Source: Corticium candelabrum
Taxonomy: Eukaryota > Porifera > Homoscleromorpha > Homosclerophorida > Plakinidae
Reading direction: 5' to 3'
NCBI RefSeq assembly: GCF_963422355.1
Contig: NC_085086.1
Span: 9,887,936 to 9,951,935, forward strand
Length of the DNA stretch: 64,000 nucleotides
Shown here: positions 43,701 to 57,043 of the stretch, in pieces
How the letters are laid out: every line of letters begins with the position of its first letter
Numbering within the stretch: the stretch's first letter is position 1
Position numbers and translations under genes: made by a program
Notes under the pieces: model-generated
What the model saw: the letters and a program-made list of their open reading frames with translations, nothing else
Told to the model about the DNA's origin: nothing
Database searches by the model: none

Positions 43701-45428
43701 TTAGTGTCCAGACGCTTAGAAAAATTGCCATGTTAGCACAGTACTGTTTCAAAATACTGACCGAAATGGCGTGACATGATTGGTAGATACTAATACTATT
43801 TAGCATAATATTTTTCGTAGGAGGGCTGTTGCAATGCTCAAATCAGTCAACTAGAAAGACTAAGTACACAACAATTATATAGCCAATAAGCCATTACGTG
43901 ACGATTACTTGTTGATGGAGTCCAGGTCCTTGAGAGCGCGACTAGAAAAGGACTTTCGAGACGAGCGGTCTCAATGGTAACGAGATGTGCATTCGCGCTG
44001 CCTACTTCTTCCCTGTCGAACTACGCGTGTGCGTGAATGTAAAGCCTCTCGTTTTCAAAAGGCTGCGACGGGTTCTGATCCTTGTATCTGCCAAAGCACC
44101 GAGTTCGCGCGTCCCTGTTAGTTACGTCCAGCAGATTTTGTTGGACCAATTTCAAGCTAATCTCATTCACGTCAAGGTTGTGGGACAAGTTTTCCCGGAA
44201 GCAGGCCAAAGGATGGACCACGTCACCATAACATACGTCTACGATAGTATAATTTTGGGTACTTCATGCATGTCCTGTTTCATTCATGATGCCCAGAGGC
44301 CAACATCGCCAAACTTTTATCTCCATTCATCACGCAAAACAAAGCACTTTGCAGCCAAGATGCAAATTATGCATTATTATGCAAAATTAGTGCGTGCTAA
44401 AATAGGTAATGTGATGTTAGGTAAACGTAAACTTTGAGAGGGAAAAATCGATATCAAGAAGGATAATTAGACCAAATTGCAAGAAAACAACAAGTAGGAA
44501 CTAGACACATGCAAATAGCATTCAGAATCGTCTGAGTAACAAACTTGTATATTAGAATAATACACGCGAGACCTACACTAATACCGCTTACGGGAGCTAG
44601 TAGTACCGTATACGAGATATCAAGAATGTCCAGATGAAGAGCGATTGCTAGCTGGCCAAAACTAACACGCACAACTAAACCAGTTATAGGAAAGTAATTA
44701 AACTACTAAATTGACCACTTACTACATCCGAGTGCTTGGTAGTTAGTTAGTTATATACATGCTTTCGCTCGCGTGCCTTGCAGCGGTTTGTGTCTTGTTT
44801 GGAGTGATCTTATTATTTGTTGAAAGCTACGAGTCAAAGAAACGGGACTTTGAAGAAGTCACGTGACTTGCGAGGAGCGGTATACTAACGGGTTTCTATT
44901 TGCCCCAAATCTCTGTGGCTGGCTGACTGGCTGGCTGACTATGTACGCCAAAAAATGACCATGTATGGGTGTCACCCTTCAGGAATGTATGGCATGCAAG
45001 CGAGTGACCAATCACGACGCATTATTCTTTTTTGTGTCGCACGCGGCAACGAGGGACAATGGCCGGGCAGCCAATCACTACGCGCTGTTCGTCATGAGAG
45101 AACATCTAGCCAGAAAGACGTCAATTTTTGATCAGAAACAACAGAAACGTCGTATTTCAAGTAGCGCTACCTGAAAATCTACGAGCATCCAATTTTGCTG
45201 CCGTAGTATGCACAAACGTGAAGAGTAGTGCGTGTAACGTACGGGACTTCCTTGCTAACGCGCGTTGCCAGGTACCGCCACGGTAGCTAATGTACGTAAC
45301 GCGATACACAAAGACATACAGAATTTAAAGCTATAGCTTTGGAAAATTAGAACCGGCTTCTATCCTGTCTACGGTCGACAGAAGGAGCAGTCGGCAGCTG
45401 CGGTGTTTGGATACACTCTGCGTTCGTG

Positions 45429-45555
45429 CAGGAGACTAGACACGTGACCAGTCTCGCCGTGCTTTCGTCATTCCCGGATGCTCAATCCTCACGGCAGCGA
45501 GGATTGACAATCCGGGGAATGACGAAGGCGGAGAGAGACTGGCTCGAGTCTAGCA
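45429..45555. repeat. Imperfect inverted repeat, about 125-nt hairpin
   Basis: The core arms CTTTCGTCATTCCCGGAT and ATCCGGGGAATGACGAAG, and CTCAATCCTC and GAGGATTGA, are complementary around an 8-nt loop. Weaker pairing extends outward through AGACTAGAC...CCAGTCTC and GAGACTGG...GTCTAGCA. It could be a small foldback MITE or a structured RNA. Confidence 0.65.
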
Positions 45556-48300
45556 GGAGACCGATTGGGGGAGGAAGATAAATTTGCTCCACTCCTGATA
45601 GTAGCTACTCCCAATGAGTATTGCTTCGTAGCTTTCGTTTGAAGCGACGCTCGACGGACGTTCACGCATTACTAGCTAGAATGCCGACTAATTGTTCTGT
45701 TCGTGGTTGTCACAGCTGTCACAGTAAAGTTAAGTGATCGATAGCTTCCGCTTTCTGGATCTCCTCCAATTTCCTCCCCTCTCTAGATAAACTAAGTAAT
45801 CTAGTATCTATAAATGGCACTCAACTTTTCGTAGTCCTACAGGCACTTGTACGTGTAAGACGTCGTTGTATCGTATATCTAGCGTGCGTTAGCTACACTA
45901 CACATGGAACACCTACATATTATTAGTTCTCACCTGCTGTAATGACAATCTTTACTAGAAGATTAAAAGTTGATTAGAATGGTAACACATGCTGTATAGT
46001 ACCGTACCGTCGCGGCGTGAGGAACGCCGCGACAAGCGAGTCACCTTTCAAGATCTAATAGCTTGCATGTGGATGGGTTGGTGGTTACTTTGGCTCAAGG
46101 AACGTCATCTTCAGTCAAAAGAAAGCTAAAAGTTACCTAAATCTTTAATCTTAACGCGCACTAACTCATTTGCGCTGTAAGAGGCGCTCTGCATACTGAA
46201 TCGACTACTGGAAACCGGTCAATTACGTACAATCTTAAATTTAGACGATGATGTTAATGGTAGTCAAGAAAGTTTTAGATAAAAGAAATCTAGACAGATT
46301 AGATTGGTAAATATAAATTCACAACAACAATTTCTAGACTTAAATATTAGCAGCAGATATGGAACACATATAAATCTGAAAAAAAGTAACTACAAGCACC
46401 CTAAGCCTATAATTACTTCCTCTCTAATCCGCTTTAAAATGCAAACATTTAATTTAGCGGTATAATATATGGGACATCTAATTTTGCAAGCATCGCATAC
46501 GGGAGTTAACGGTAACGTATACTGGAATTGAAATCTGCACTAAAACGTGAACTGTAAATATTGATCATAACAACACCAGCTATTTACAATTTCCGACCTC
46601 CATCGATTTAGCAGCTCGAAAATGCGGTAATGAACGGTTATGAATTGATCCGGTTGCCTGAATAGTGATCGATGCATGCGTCTTGTAGCTTTCTCAGCGT
46701 TAAAATAAGAACTAGTTTTTATCTGCGTCACCGCTAGAATGTTAGACAAGGAAGGGCTTTGTTTGTGTCTTATTTTGTGTTAGTAGAATCTTGCCCCGCC
46801 CTCATCCTCTCACTACAACTTCCTGCTGGCAAGCTGCTGGACATGCCCAATGTGGACAGGTACTCAATCTAGTACGTAGTCAAAGGACCTTACGCAAAGT
46901 AACATCTCCTAAATTCAAAGAATCGCCTTAGTTTAGATTTTACTTTTTACTTTGCCACGCCCATTCAGCTGCGTGTCAAACTTTGCTTTGACTGACTATT
47001 GCTGCAATCGCGCTTTTGATGCTGCGCCACACTTGAATCTAAGTTTGAAGAATTTGGCCTTGTAAATGCCAAAAATTTAATAGCAACAAATGGCAACAAT
47101 TTCTGGGGTTGTAAAGGGACCGGCAAGGTCAAGTCTATACGTAAATTGGCTGATTGTTAGGTGTTTTGGACGTAGAAACGGAGAGATATAACAAGACATA
47201 CAGACACGTGAAAATTATTAGCAAAATATGTACTTTTGATAATTCTAGACACTTGCAAATACTGGAATAATTATGTGTGATCTATCTAGTTTGAGTAACG
47301 TTACCTGTTTGTGTATCTCATGCAGGTCCTTTGTCACATGCACTAATATCATTAATACAGAATAATGTCAACAGCAATAGTGCCAAACATATATTGAATA
47401 CTGGTTCAAATGATTGTGCGCTAATGGTTGTAACATCTACCAAAATTTGTAGAAACTTTCTGTCTTGAATAAAACTTACCGCCTAAGCTCGAGTATGCTT
47501 TCCTTGAAGTACTTTAAATTTTAAGAATGTATGCAAATCTGGCGATGATATTCCGCTTGTACTTGCAATGCCTTTGATAAACAATAAATGATTATTCATT
47601 GTTGATAACAATAAGGATGGTACGTTTGGCAACGAACGATCAGCAGCAGATGCAAATTTGTTAAGTGAGGGACGCGTTATAATCAATCCTGCATGAGTAT
47701 TCTAGTTATTTCGTCTTATATAATTTTGCGTTTTCTTGACCTTGTTTTGACGTGAGAGAAATTACAGCATTGATTATTGCTGTAACTTGCTATCTGAAAT
47801 ATGTAGCCCGTGTTAAATGGGCTTGCTTGAAATACTTGTGTAAGGCAGGTGCAAGGTATGTCTTCGCACGGCGTCTTTACTTGCATTAGTTGCACGGCAC
47901 TTTATTGAATATGTGTAGTCACTTGCAACATCCGCCTTCACACTCGGCGTACTCAACTGCATTGGACGTTGCTCTATTGATAGTGCAATTCCCTCTACAA
48001 TTTACTGTATCAGAGCAAGACTAAGTTTTTTATAGTAGAAAGACACAAATTCTCAGTGTGCTGTTCAATTTTTAAATATGGCCCTCCCTTGGTCTTAATG
48101 ACGATTCTAACAATGAAGTTTACATTAGCTCTTGTTGGGACTTGAATTAATGACAAGTTTACTTTGTAATACAGTGGCAAAGCTTATTTGGCTGCACAAT
48201 AGCAGTCTAAAATACATTTCTAATTTAGCCTTTCTTACATATTTCCACGCCCCTGAGGACTCTTGCTACTGATTCAGAAATAACACCATTTACGTTATAG

Positions 48301-48555
48301 CTAAATCAGAGCTCTGTGGAGGAACGCTAATTTATCCTAAAGAGATGTGGTTTTGATCTCCAAATGTGAACGTGTTAACATGCATCAATTGTCAATTGGT
48401 TTTCACCTCTGTATTTCGTAAACGCCGTCTCAAACTGAGTTTTTTACGATTTTATATTGGACCTGAAGATTTGCTGCGTATTTGCTATGGTTACTCAAAT
48501 AAGTCTCCACTTATTGTGAGCTACATATACGAAACATTCTGTGTCAGTCTCTAAC
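48301..48555 (+). pseudogene. Isolated CUB1 exon relic of the protease family
   Basis: After an acceptor-like GTTATAG the sequence reads as the start of a family CUB1 exon: LCGGTLIYP, then LTCINCQLVF, RLKLSFLRFYIGPEDLLRI and GYSNKSPLIVSY, aligned with CGGQI, CMNCKW, VRLTFSQFVLG and NGHSKKSPLIVSY of the intact copies. A stop codon interrupts it after KEMWF and a frameshift is needed there. Similarity stops after about 240 nt. No signal-peptide exon or downstream exons follow. It shows that the array once had another member here. Confidence 0.8.
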
Positions 48556-48584
48556 ACGTTGCCTTAAATATAGTATTACGTCAG

Positions 48585-49020
48585 GCAACTGCATGGCAGT
48601 CCAAATACCTTGGTCTACGTCAATGATAAAGAAATAGTAAAGCTGCAATCAGAAAAGAGTACCAATACGACCTGTTAGGTTTTGTTCTATTTACAGAAAA
48701 TCATTGTCTCAGTTCAAAGCAGCCATCAAGACACATAACAACTGTGCTAGTACAATTGGATAATGTATATGTTGTGGAACCAGCCAAATCTCTCATATTA
48801 TGCAATCTTTGATGATCTCAACGTTTCTCCAATCGATCTTGGCCTGACTATATAAAATAGAAAGTTCTATGTGTATTTCTTGATAAACAGAACATTTCAC
48901 TGCACAGTTTCTGACACAAAAATCCATGTCTTGAAAACGTTTTTAGGTACAAACAATACATCTATTTTTTACAAATGTTTAAAAAGATGGAAGTCTTAAT
49001 GTCCATATTACTAGAACGGT
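48585..49020. repeat. Segment duplicated at 55.3-57.3 kb, preserving an empty insertion site
   Basis: The sequence aligns with 55300-55458 joined to 57044-57290. The junction between positions 48755 and 48756 (TACAA/TTGGATAA) corresponds to the unoccupied site of the 1.6-kb TIR element. Confidence 0.8.
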
Positions 49021-49738
49021 CTTTGCCGACATCATTAGTTTAGATCGGCTAGACACCAAGTAGAATCAAGCTACTTTGAAAATTTAGTTTGATGTATTTA
49101 GATTAGCATCATGCGATCGAAGACACTGATCCTGCTAGAGTTTTGGCAGCATGAGTAGATTCACTAAAAGAAATCCCAAATAGATTTCGTTCTTTTAGCA
49201 AAAAGTTAAATAAATTTAGGCAATAAGCTCTAAACATTCTTCCACGTGTTTATCCTTGAATTTCCTTAAAAGAAGACAATCCTACCATGTCAGACGCAGA
49301 TATCTCTGTCTGTTTGTCTGTCGGTCGGTATATATGTATTATGATGTTTATGTATTGTACTTATGCATAAACATAATATGTATGTGTACTTTATGGCAGG
49401 AATGAAGGCCTATCCGTTAGTGCATCTGGCGTCAAACTGATACCACCTCTCGCACACACTGGGTACGCACGGCTCTACGATCAATATTAAATTCTTCTAT
49501 CAAACTCTGATAGAGGTGGCTGAAACGTGGTAGCCGAACAAATACAAGGTCAGAAAACAAATTTTGCGCGTTTTAACTAGAGTTAGTTGTATATCTCGCA
49601 GATTTCAGGACAACCACAATTCTCGTTTTCACCTACGGCTATAAGATCGTAGTATTCTAACGTTTTCTATTAATACCTGCAAGTATTGAGTATTTTACAG
49701 TATATGGAGATTGCACATTTATAATTAATAAAGCGCTC

Positions 49739-49741
<3 letters not shown>

Positions 49742-49776
<35 letters not shown>
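49742..49776. repeat. TA microsatellite
   Basis: (TA)n of about 35 bp. Confidence 0.95.
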
Positions 49777-49779
<3 letters not shown>

Positions 49780-49993
49780 GCTCTTAATTCTGCAGTATGT
49801 AGCCGCTAAATCGTGCGCTCACTGCCTATAGAGAAATTTGCGCCATAGTAGACAAATAGCGTCTCTAGCATATAGCCACAGAATTGTGGGCCTACTGTCT
49901 AAAGAGAAAGCTGCGCCTTGTCAAACAAATAATCTACTCTATTGTATACTAAGTGAATTGTCTGATTATGTCTAAGCGACTCTATGCGATCGG

Positions 49994-51202
49994 ACGGTTA
50001 TCTCTCCAAACCCGTTGTTAACAACGATCAAAGATCTGCGAAAGCAAGCCAAAGATATCGGGTTCAAGAGAGTCTCTTGCCTGCGCAAAGCAAAACTCGT
50101 GCAACTCATCTCCGAAGCGAGAGCCCTGGAAATGGCATGACGAAACTCAAGTCAAATGGGCTGTGTTCGACACTGCGCGGAGTCGCCGTCGACGATCCTT
50201 CGCAGTGTTAAGTCAAAAATTGCAAAAAAATTGGCGAATTGGTCGATACCTCATTGCGAGCCAAAAACGTGAGTCAAGATATGCAAAATCTACGATACCG
50301 CTTAGCTGTCATAAAAAGACTTATCCAAAAATGGGACACATAACCCAAGCATCACACATCGCAAAGAATGGAGCAGGCATTTTGAAGGAGCTAGATGGTC
50401 AATGTGAACGAGTGACTAAACGTCGCATAACTGTTCAATAGTGACCTTCAAATTCTTTCGAGATTTAGACGGTAGTCTTACCGAACGAATGATGGAAAGC
50501 TGACACCCCACTCTCAGACGGCATTTTACTCCTCCACCTATCAAATTCGAAATATCAAAAATGGTAGAGTGGTGTTGTTTAGCAAACATGTATCCAGAAG
50601 CAAGAGAAGGTATCGGCTCCAACAAGTCATCGACTGGATCGCCAAACAAGAAGGAGACCGACTCACAAAATACAACATAGATCGTCCCAATACCAAGTGG
50701 TGCATGTTTGTGCGATTTTATTAAAGTCCAACAGTCCGTCATACAGACATGAAAAGCCCTACTAGCCATACCATCCCATACCGAATGGCTGCGCCAGGAG
50801 AAGGGCCTCTTTGCTCTGGAAAAGTGCAATGAATCCCATGTCTGTTTCGCTGTCCACACCTAGGGGTTCAAGTAAATCGCAGCACCATCAAAGGCAGAGA
50901 TCTCGCCAAATCCTTCTACAATGAGCAGTGCCTCGATGTACACAAGACCAATCTAGACATGCAACCTTGATAAAATCAAAAAATATTACAAGCTGAGTAT
51001 CCGCATGCACCAGCCGACTGAGCACGCATGGTACCTGACACGACAACCTGCCCACTATCCCAATACAATGACCATCGGAATGTTCGAGCAGCATGCCTTC
51101 TACATTAAAGATATCAAGAAGGTGGAAGAGCTCTATATGTGTGGTCATTGCTCTCATTCTTTCACCAAGTCTTCGGATATTCAACATATAACTAATATCT
51201 GA
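49994..51202 (+). pseudogene. Decayed coding relic of an unidentified mobile element, copy 1
   Basis: Short frames succeed each other on the plus strand with stops and frameshifts between them. One (49994-50140) has a SAP-like helix-turn-helix pattern (LTTIKDLRKQAKDIGFKRVS, LRKAKLVQLISEA). A second near 50585-50722 contains RLQQVIDWIAKQEGDRL. A third (51005-51202) has TIGMFEQHAFYIKDIKK and CGHCSHSFTKSSDIQHI, a zinc-finger-like C-x2-C...H pattern. The last two blocks recur at 57.3-58.6 kb. The zinc-finger block weakly recalls sequences near polymerase genes of Maverick/Polinton elements; that is a guess. Confidence 0.4.
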
Positions 51203-52096
51203 ATAATAAAATTTTATTGGTTTGAGTATCGTATGCGGGATCTTGGAGGGCCAATGGAATCGGAAGCAAGTGGTACCGTATCCATGATATATTTCACAGC
51301 CTATTGTAAGTCGCTCTATAAAATCAATTAGCTTACAGATGCAGTATGTCAAACTTATCGCAATTTTGGCTTTTGATTTTTCTCAGTGTACCATCGTGAC
51401 TTTACATGAACTGATAGATTAACTATCAAATTGATAGAGTTACTCTATCAATTTATTCATTCAGTAACTGACGTGCCCCGTCGACGACAAATTATTCAAC
51501 TCAACAAATTAGTTTACAAAATTACACACTTGTATCAAAATTAGTTTAAAGAAGAAACTCTGATTGCGATTATTCTTGTAGTTTTGATTTGGTTTTGTTA
51601 GATTTGTGGTATATAGTCTAGTACTAGACTGATTTAATTAGAAGAGTTATACTGATCGAAAGTCTGCCTCTCATTACTATCTGTCAGAGTTTCATCAGAA
51701 GCAACTAATAGCTTATACAGTTGGAATATTGTGGTACTACATGCTTGGTAATGTAGTGTAGTTGCAGTATCCGGATAATTACATTATCTTCTATTTTTTT
51801 ACAAAAAATACGATAAACAATGTAGACGTGCTTGGATTCTATTAAACTTACCTTACGGTGGAGCAAACAGTATGATAAGTGAAGTCAATTCACAGGTACT
51901 CTGCCAGATATTTTTAATTCATACTAACACGTTATAGGTGTTACGCGTGATTGAAGACATTTTCCCACTTGGTAAGGTCATTTGTAATAATCATTAGCTC
52001 ATCAGTAGATACATCAAGACCCCTTCCTCATTTGCAGGCGAGAATTATTCACTGGAGTTAGATACAACTCTAAAGCTCATTGGAACTCCACCATAG
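51189..52096 (+). repeat. 5' flank of copy F, shared with E and G
   Basis: Aligned with 38757-39604 and 58568-59455. It is closest to the G flank: both carry the AT-rich block around TGATAGATTAACCAT/CTATCAAATTGATAGAG that E lacks. Confidence 0.7.
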
Positions 52097-54106
52097 ATGA
52101 AACTCAGTTTTCTCATTCTTGGTGTGGCTGCTCTAGCATGCCTGCGGTTTTCTTTAGCAAAAAGTACGGTCTGCAATGGGAGAAATAAATGCTCGTCGTG
52201 TCAATGCTCTGGTAAGTTTCGAAGACGTTCTAACATTTGAGCTTTAGCTACTGTCTTGTCGTGAACTTTCTGCCTTTGTTGTACTAGTCACGCATGTTGC
52301 ACTAACGCCACCAATCACCTGATCAAAACGGCACCGCTTATTCACAATTGCCGTTGTGTGCAGCTGTAGAGAAATTTGGAAATCAAATCTTTGCTGAGGA
52401 CGAGCCATCTCGATTTCCTGACCAGCAAGTGTCTTCATGCATGAACTGCAAGTGGGTGATATCAGTTGCTGCCAACAAGCGAGTCAGACTTACGTTCTCA
52501 CAATTTCTTCTTGGATCTGGAGACAAAGTCCACATTTATAATGGTCATTCGAAAAAGGCTCCATTCATTGTTAGCTACAGAGAAGGCGACAGTCCGACAG
52601 ATGTTGTATCAACTAAGAGTGCGATGACAGTAAAAGTTATTACGGATCGTTGTGGGCAGGATCTTTTGATAAATGCTCTTTTGAAGCTATTGGTATTGTA
52701 ACAATGCTTGTAATGACAAGGCTGTAATTAATTAAATGTTTTAAATTAAATTGTGGAAATCTGTTTATATGAAAGCAGGAAGGGAAAAATCAAAGCAAAT
52801 TCAATCTCCAAACTTTTCACAAAAGCATGCGAACAAATTGGACTGCTTATGGATGTTCGTCGGTAATGGGAATTTACTACTATCAGCACGTGTCAACATC
52901 AAAGTTGTCGGTACTGCAGGATCACGAGACCAACTGATCATTCAGAAATCTCTGGAAGTGTCTAGATCGGACAGCCAAGTGCATGAGTACTACGGAAAAA
53001 GTAAAAGAAATAAAGCATTAACATTTAGAAACACACCTGGAAGTACAATCAAATTTGTTTCTGATCGAGGAAACCGGGGAAAAAGTATTTTCTCTAAATG
53101 TTTTTGCTCTTGCACAAGGTATCTCCTTTATAGTATTAACTTGCATTATCGTCATAATACTAGTTTTGTGTAGGTCTTCATTGTCCTACCCCCAAATGTT
53201 TTAAAAATGGTTTTGTGAGTCTAATAAATTTTGGCAGATCTGGCAAATATGATTGTTGTGACGGGTATAAACTCTACGGAAGTAATAAGCGATCTTGCTC
53301 TAACAGTAAATGGACGCCATCAAACACTCCTGCATGCAAATGTATTAGCTATATACTGCTATTCTCTTTCCCTTTCTCATTTTTTCCTTTGATAGCTGTA
53401 AGTTTCTGCACTTTGCCATCAAACATGGAAGTTTCCAATAGATCTACTAAGGTGGCAATCGGAGAAGAAGTGATTCTCTACTGTACACGAGGGTATAAGC
53501 TTTCGAATTCGCTCAAATTATTGCCAGCATTGTGCGATTGCAATGGCAAGTGCAACATAACTACTAACCCATCACCATGCGAAGGTGTCGTTAATGTCAT
53601 TTTTAAGTTAAGACAATGATCAACTTGCTAATTCGATCTAATTTTATTGCAGACTATTTCTGTACCTCTCCACCTCCGCCTCCTACTCCAGGTGGTGTGA
53701 CAATGTTTGAAGATGACGAGAAGAGGACAACGTTTTCCGTCGGATCAAGAGTGAATTACACGTGTCCGGACGGGTATGGTTTAGATGGCATTCCTTATCG
53801 CGTTTGTACTGAAGATCTTGATTGGGAGCCACATTCTACAATTCACAATTGTCACAGTACGCCAATTTTGTGATTCTTTCTGTGCATTTCGTACTGTGGC
53901 TTAATTGTGTTTAGAAAACCTTCAAGTTTGTTTGGATCCAGGAGAACCGGAGAGTGGAATGCGTAGAATACAGTCGTTTGCGAATAAGCATCTCGCTGCC
54001 TTTGACTGCAAACCTGGGTTTACAATGTTTGGAACGAACTTGCGTACTTGCATGGTTGATGAGCAAAGCAACACGTTTTGGGATGGCAAGGAAGTTTGCT
54101 GTAAAA
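52097..54106 (+). pseudogene. Copy F: truncated and mutated protease-family pseudogene
   Basis: Exon equivalents: 52097-52211, 52364-52692, 52750-53118, 53174-53341, 53396-53584, 53653-53856, 53915-54106. These cover the signal peptide, two CUB and four CCP modules; no VWA or protease exon follows, and family similarity ends at about 54130 inside intron 7. Damage: CUB1 first Cys is Phe (EKFGNQ), one base is lost near 52674 (exon 329 not 330 nt), the AG acceptor before CUB2 is gone (ATTAAATT in place of TTTTAGATT), CUB2 has a one-base loss and a one-base gain, and the CCP2 core Trp is Cys (GKCNITT). A functional product is very unlikely. Confidence 0.88.
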
Positions 54107-54790
54107 GTATGTATTATCTCCATCAGTATTAGGCCTTCAGAGAATGCTGAATGTGTGTGGAGAGTATGCAGAAGATCACAGTCTGTTGTTTAACGAAAAG
54201 AAATCCACATCAATATTGTTGCCAAATGTAAGAGGGTAGCTATTAGAAACCCGTAGTTATGTCTGTGAGGATCTATTCTGTCTTACAAAGAGTCTATTAT
54301 TATTCATTTGGGCACAGTCTTTGACCAAGATGGAACTGACCAGCTAGCAGTGGACGATAGTGGTCAGAAGTTCTACGGTGCAGTCAATGCTGCAATTGCA
54401 AAGTTAGGAGGTTAATGTATGTTCGATCTGGCATGGAAACAAATTATGGAAGTTCAACTGTTTCCAGTACTGGCGTATGAAAGTTGTCTTTGAGACCTAA
54501 AAAACCGTGTACTGTTAGGTCAGTGAACAGAGCGTACAGGAGAGGAATTCGCAGAGGTCTAGAAATGCGGGATAGAGATTCCATAACTGATACATTGGGC
54601 AACTGGTTTGTGGAAGCAGCAGACAAGATGAAGAAAGAACAACTGTTATTCTTATAACGGTTCATGTATTCTAGTAATACCATAGTTTAGAGTACAGGCG
54701 CAAGCCTAGGTCTCACATTTGGTAACTTTTTGGTACAAGTCCTTAAAGACTCTAGTATGAGGGTTTAGATAGAGTCTACGTAGAAGATAT
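54107..54790. other. Sequence replacing the VWA/protease part of copy F
   Basis: After the copy F breakpoint nothing resembles the family. Two short plus-strand open stretches (about 54290-54414, reading HLGTVFDQDGTDQLAV, and about 54512-54657, reading GLEMRDRDSITDTLGNWFVE) look coding-like but lie in different frames and match nothing I know. They may be part of whatever rearranged this locus. Confidence 0.3.
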
Positions 54791-54793
54791 TTA

Positions 54794-54796
<3 letters not shown>

Positions 54797-54859
<63 letters not shown>

Positions 54860-54925
54860 ATGTACATTCGGGTGTATGTGTTGCCCTTTAAAAGGTAACT
54901 GCACTTTTCGTGTGCTACAAACATC

Positions 54926-55004
<79 letters not shown>

Positions 55005-55034
55005 GATGGCATGTCCACTGATAACAGTGATGAC

Positions 55035-55095
<61 letters not shown>
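54797..55095. repeat. GT, CA and TA microsatellite cluster
   Basis: (GT)n at 54797-54857, (CA)n at 54927-54992 and (TA)n at 55039-55095. The GT and CA tracts are complementary and could pair into a stem. Confidence 0.95.
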
Positions 55096-55100
<5 letters not shown>

Positions 55101-55458
55101 TTTTAATAGTTTCCTACTTGGTTATCTACCTGGCAGCAGTTGGCACAAATGTACCAATGACATGGTGATTGATATGAGATTTTGTTACTCTCTCCAACTA
55201 CTTGTTCCTATATGTGCCAAGATTACCACAATGGATATGCTAATTTTTTGACAATCATTAAGAAACTTAGAATAGATTGCGCAAAAAATCTACAGGAGAG
55301 TCCAAACAACTTGGCCTACGTCAATGATAAAGAAATAGTACAGCTGTAATCAGAGAAAAGTGTACCAATACGACATGCTCGGCTTTGTTCTATATACAAA
55401 AAATCATTATCTCAGTTCAAAGCAGTCATCAAGACACATATCAACTGTGCTAGTACAA

Positions 55459-57043
55459 TAGACGCTATTTGGGGGGCCGAGCTTCTAGAGCATGCGCAAT
55501 CTCGTGGGCAAACGCACCTTTCGCCGATCTTGCTGTACACAAAGTCCACGTTTCCGGGTCTGCTTCTGGACCGTAGATCATCTTGCCGTTGACTAGGCTT
55601 TGTAAGTAAGTTACCTTTTCGTGAATCTTGTAAGAGGCTTTGCCTCCGTAGAGACGCGTAGGAAGCCATTCCTTGAGTACGGCTTCTTGAGGGTAAATAA
55701 CTGCTGTTCAAGCTGAAGTCGCCTGATTCACATTCTGAACAGACACACATGGAGTGGAAGCACAGACTCCTCATTACCTAGAGATGGATTAGTTTTGGCA
55801 AGTGAAATCATGCCACCTGGAAACTCATTTCGGGTAACCAGACATGTAGGCGTTACGCGTTGTTTCTGGGGAGTCTAGCTTACTTCTGTATATATGTGAT
55901 TGGCCAAGTCGAAGTTCTTACTGTGATAACTTGCACTCGATAAGTACACTGACGCGGACCAGAGTAAAGTACACGTACTCTGTAGTCTAGCTGTTTACAA
56001 TTACTATCACTGCCAGTCTACAAGCCTCCGCAACAGTTTATGTCTAAAGTAACACAACACATACGCACTATTCCATAGATGTAATGTCTAAGTCAGAAAG
56101 CAAAGGCGGTTCTACCTCATCTGCAGTTGATCAAGACATGTGTACAGTAGTGATCTCAAAAGTGAAGATGTTAATTGTCAAAAATGTCAGTGAGGCGCTA
56201 CAGCTGATGGTTTACGTCCAATAATTGAACAGCAAGCAAATGAAATAGTGGAACTTCAAAACAAGATTAGAGTTATCGAGCAAGACCTTGCATCTGCAGT
56301 GTCTGGGTTGCAAGGAAAGACATTCTTGTGATAAAATCAAGTTTTATACAGGATTTGTTTAGAGAAATGTGCTTGATACAGTGTGCAGTTCGACTGAAAG
56401 CAGCCAAGACAATTTCTATGTATATCAAACTAAGAATCAGCTCAAGGTACAGCAAGTGATGTGTAAGCTCATGAGCTCACCGCCTTCATGACGAGTTGGA
56501 TAAGCTAGACAAACTTTTGATGACTCTAGTTCGACAAGATACATAGTTTCGCAGTTCCACAGTTCAAGTAGTTCGCTAGATGGGGAAAAGTAGTCCTAGT
56601 TTTCAGCCACACAGACAGTGACAGTGCGTCACGTTCGGTTACTCCGAATGGATTCCCCTACCACAAAATCTTTATCTAACAAAACTTTCATTGCTAAGCA
56701 ATGAGTAGTCTGTCTTTCCACTCCACGTGCATCTGTTCAGAGTGTGAATCAAGCAAATTCAGCTTAAATAGCAGTCTCTTACCCTCGACAAGCCGTACTC
56801 AAGAAAATGACTTCGTACGCGTTTCTACGCAAGCAAAGTCTCTCACAAGATGCACGAAACAGTAAGTAGTGAACTTACTTACAAAGCCTAGTCAACGGCA
56901 AGATGATCTACGGTTCAGAAGCAGACCCGGAAACGTGGACTTTCTGTACAGCGAGATCGGCGAAAGGAGCGTGTTACCATCGAGATTGCGCATACTCTAG
57001 AAGCTGCGCATTTTCTAGAAGCTCCGCCTCCAAATATCGTCTA
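55459..57043. mobile_element. 1585-bp DNA element with about 0.3-kb TIRs, copy B
   Basis: It starts TAGACGCTATTTGG at 55459 and ends CCAAATATCGTCTA at 57043. Inverted similarity continues inward for roughly 330 nt on each side (for example ATGATCTACGGTTCAGAAGC on the right, its complement on the left). The interior has a broken copy of the coiled-coil frame found at 2331-2603. The paralogous segment at 48.75 kb lacks it cleanly, so the boundaries are firm. No transposase is visible. Confidence 0.85.

Larger units (their letters stand above)
43446..48300. other. Intergenic E-F, left part, no named gene
   Basis: A 150-codon plus-strand frame at 43985-44437 is the longest; it shows no domain I recognise and a competing minus-strand frame overlaps it, so it stays unassigned. 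A strong imperfect hairpin lies at 45429-45555. Isolated minisatellite-like motifs occur at about 44580 and 46500. The remainder is AT-rich with no supported feature. Confidence 0.4.

Noticed and set aside
43985-44437. 150-codon frame as a gene
   Set aside because: No recognisable domain, an overlapping minus-strand frame of similar quality and no splice or promoter context.
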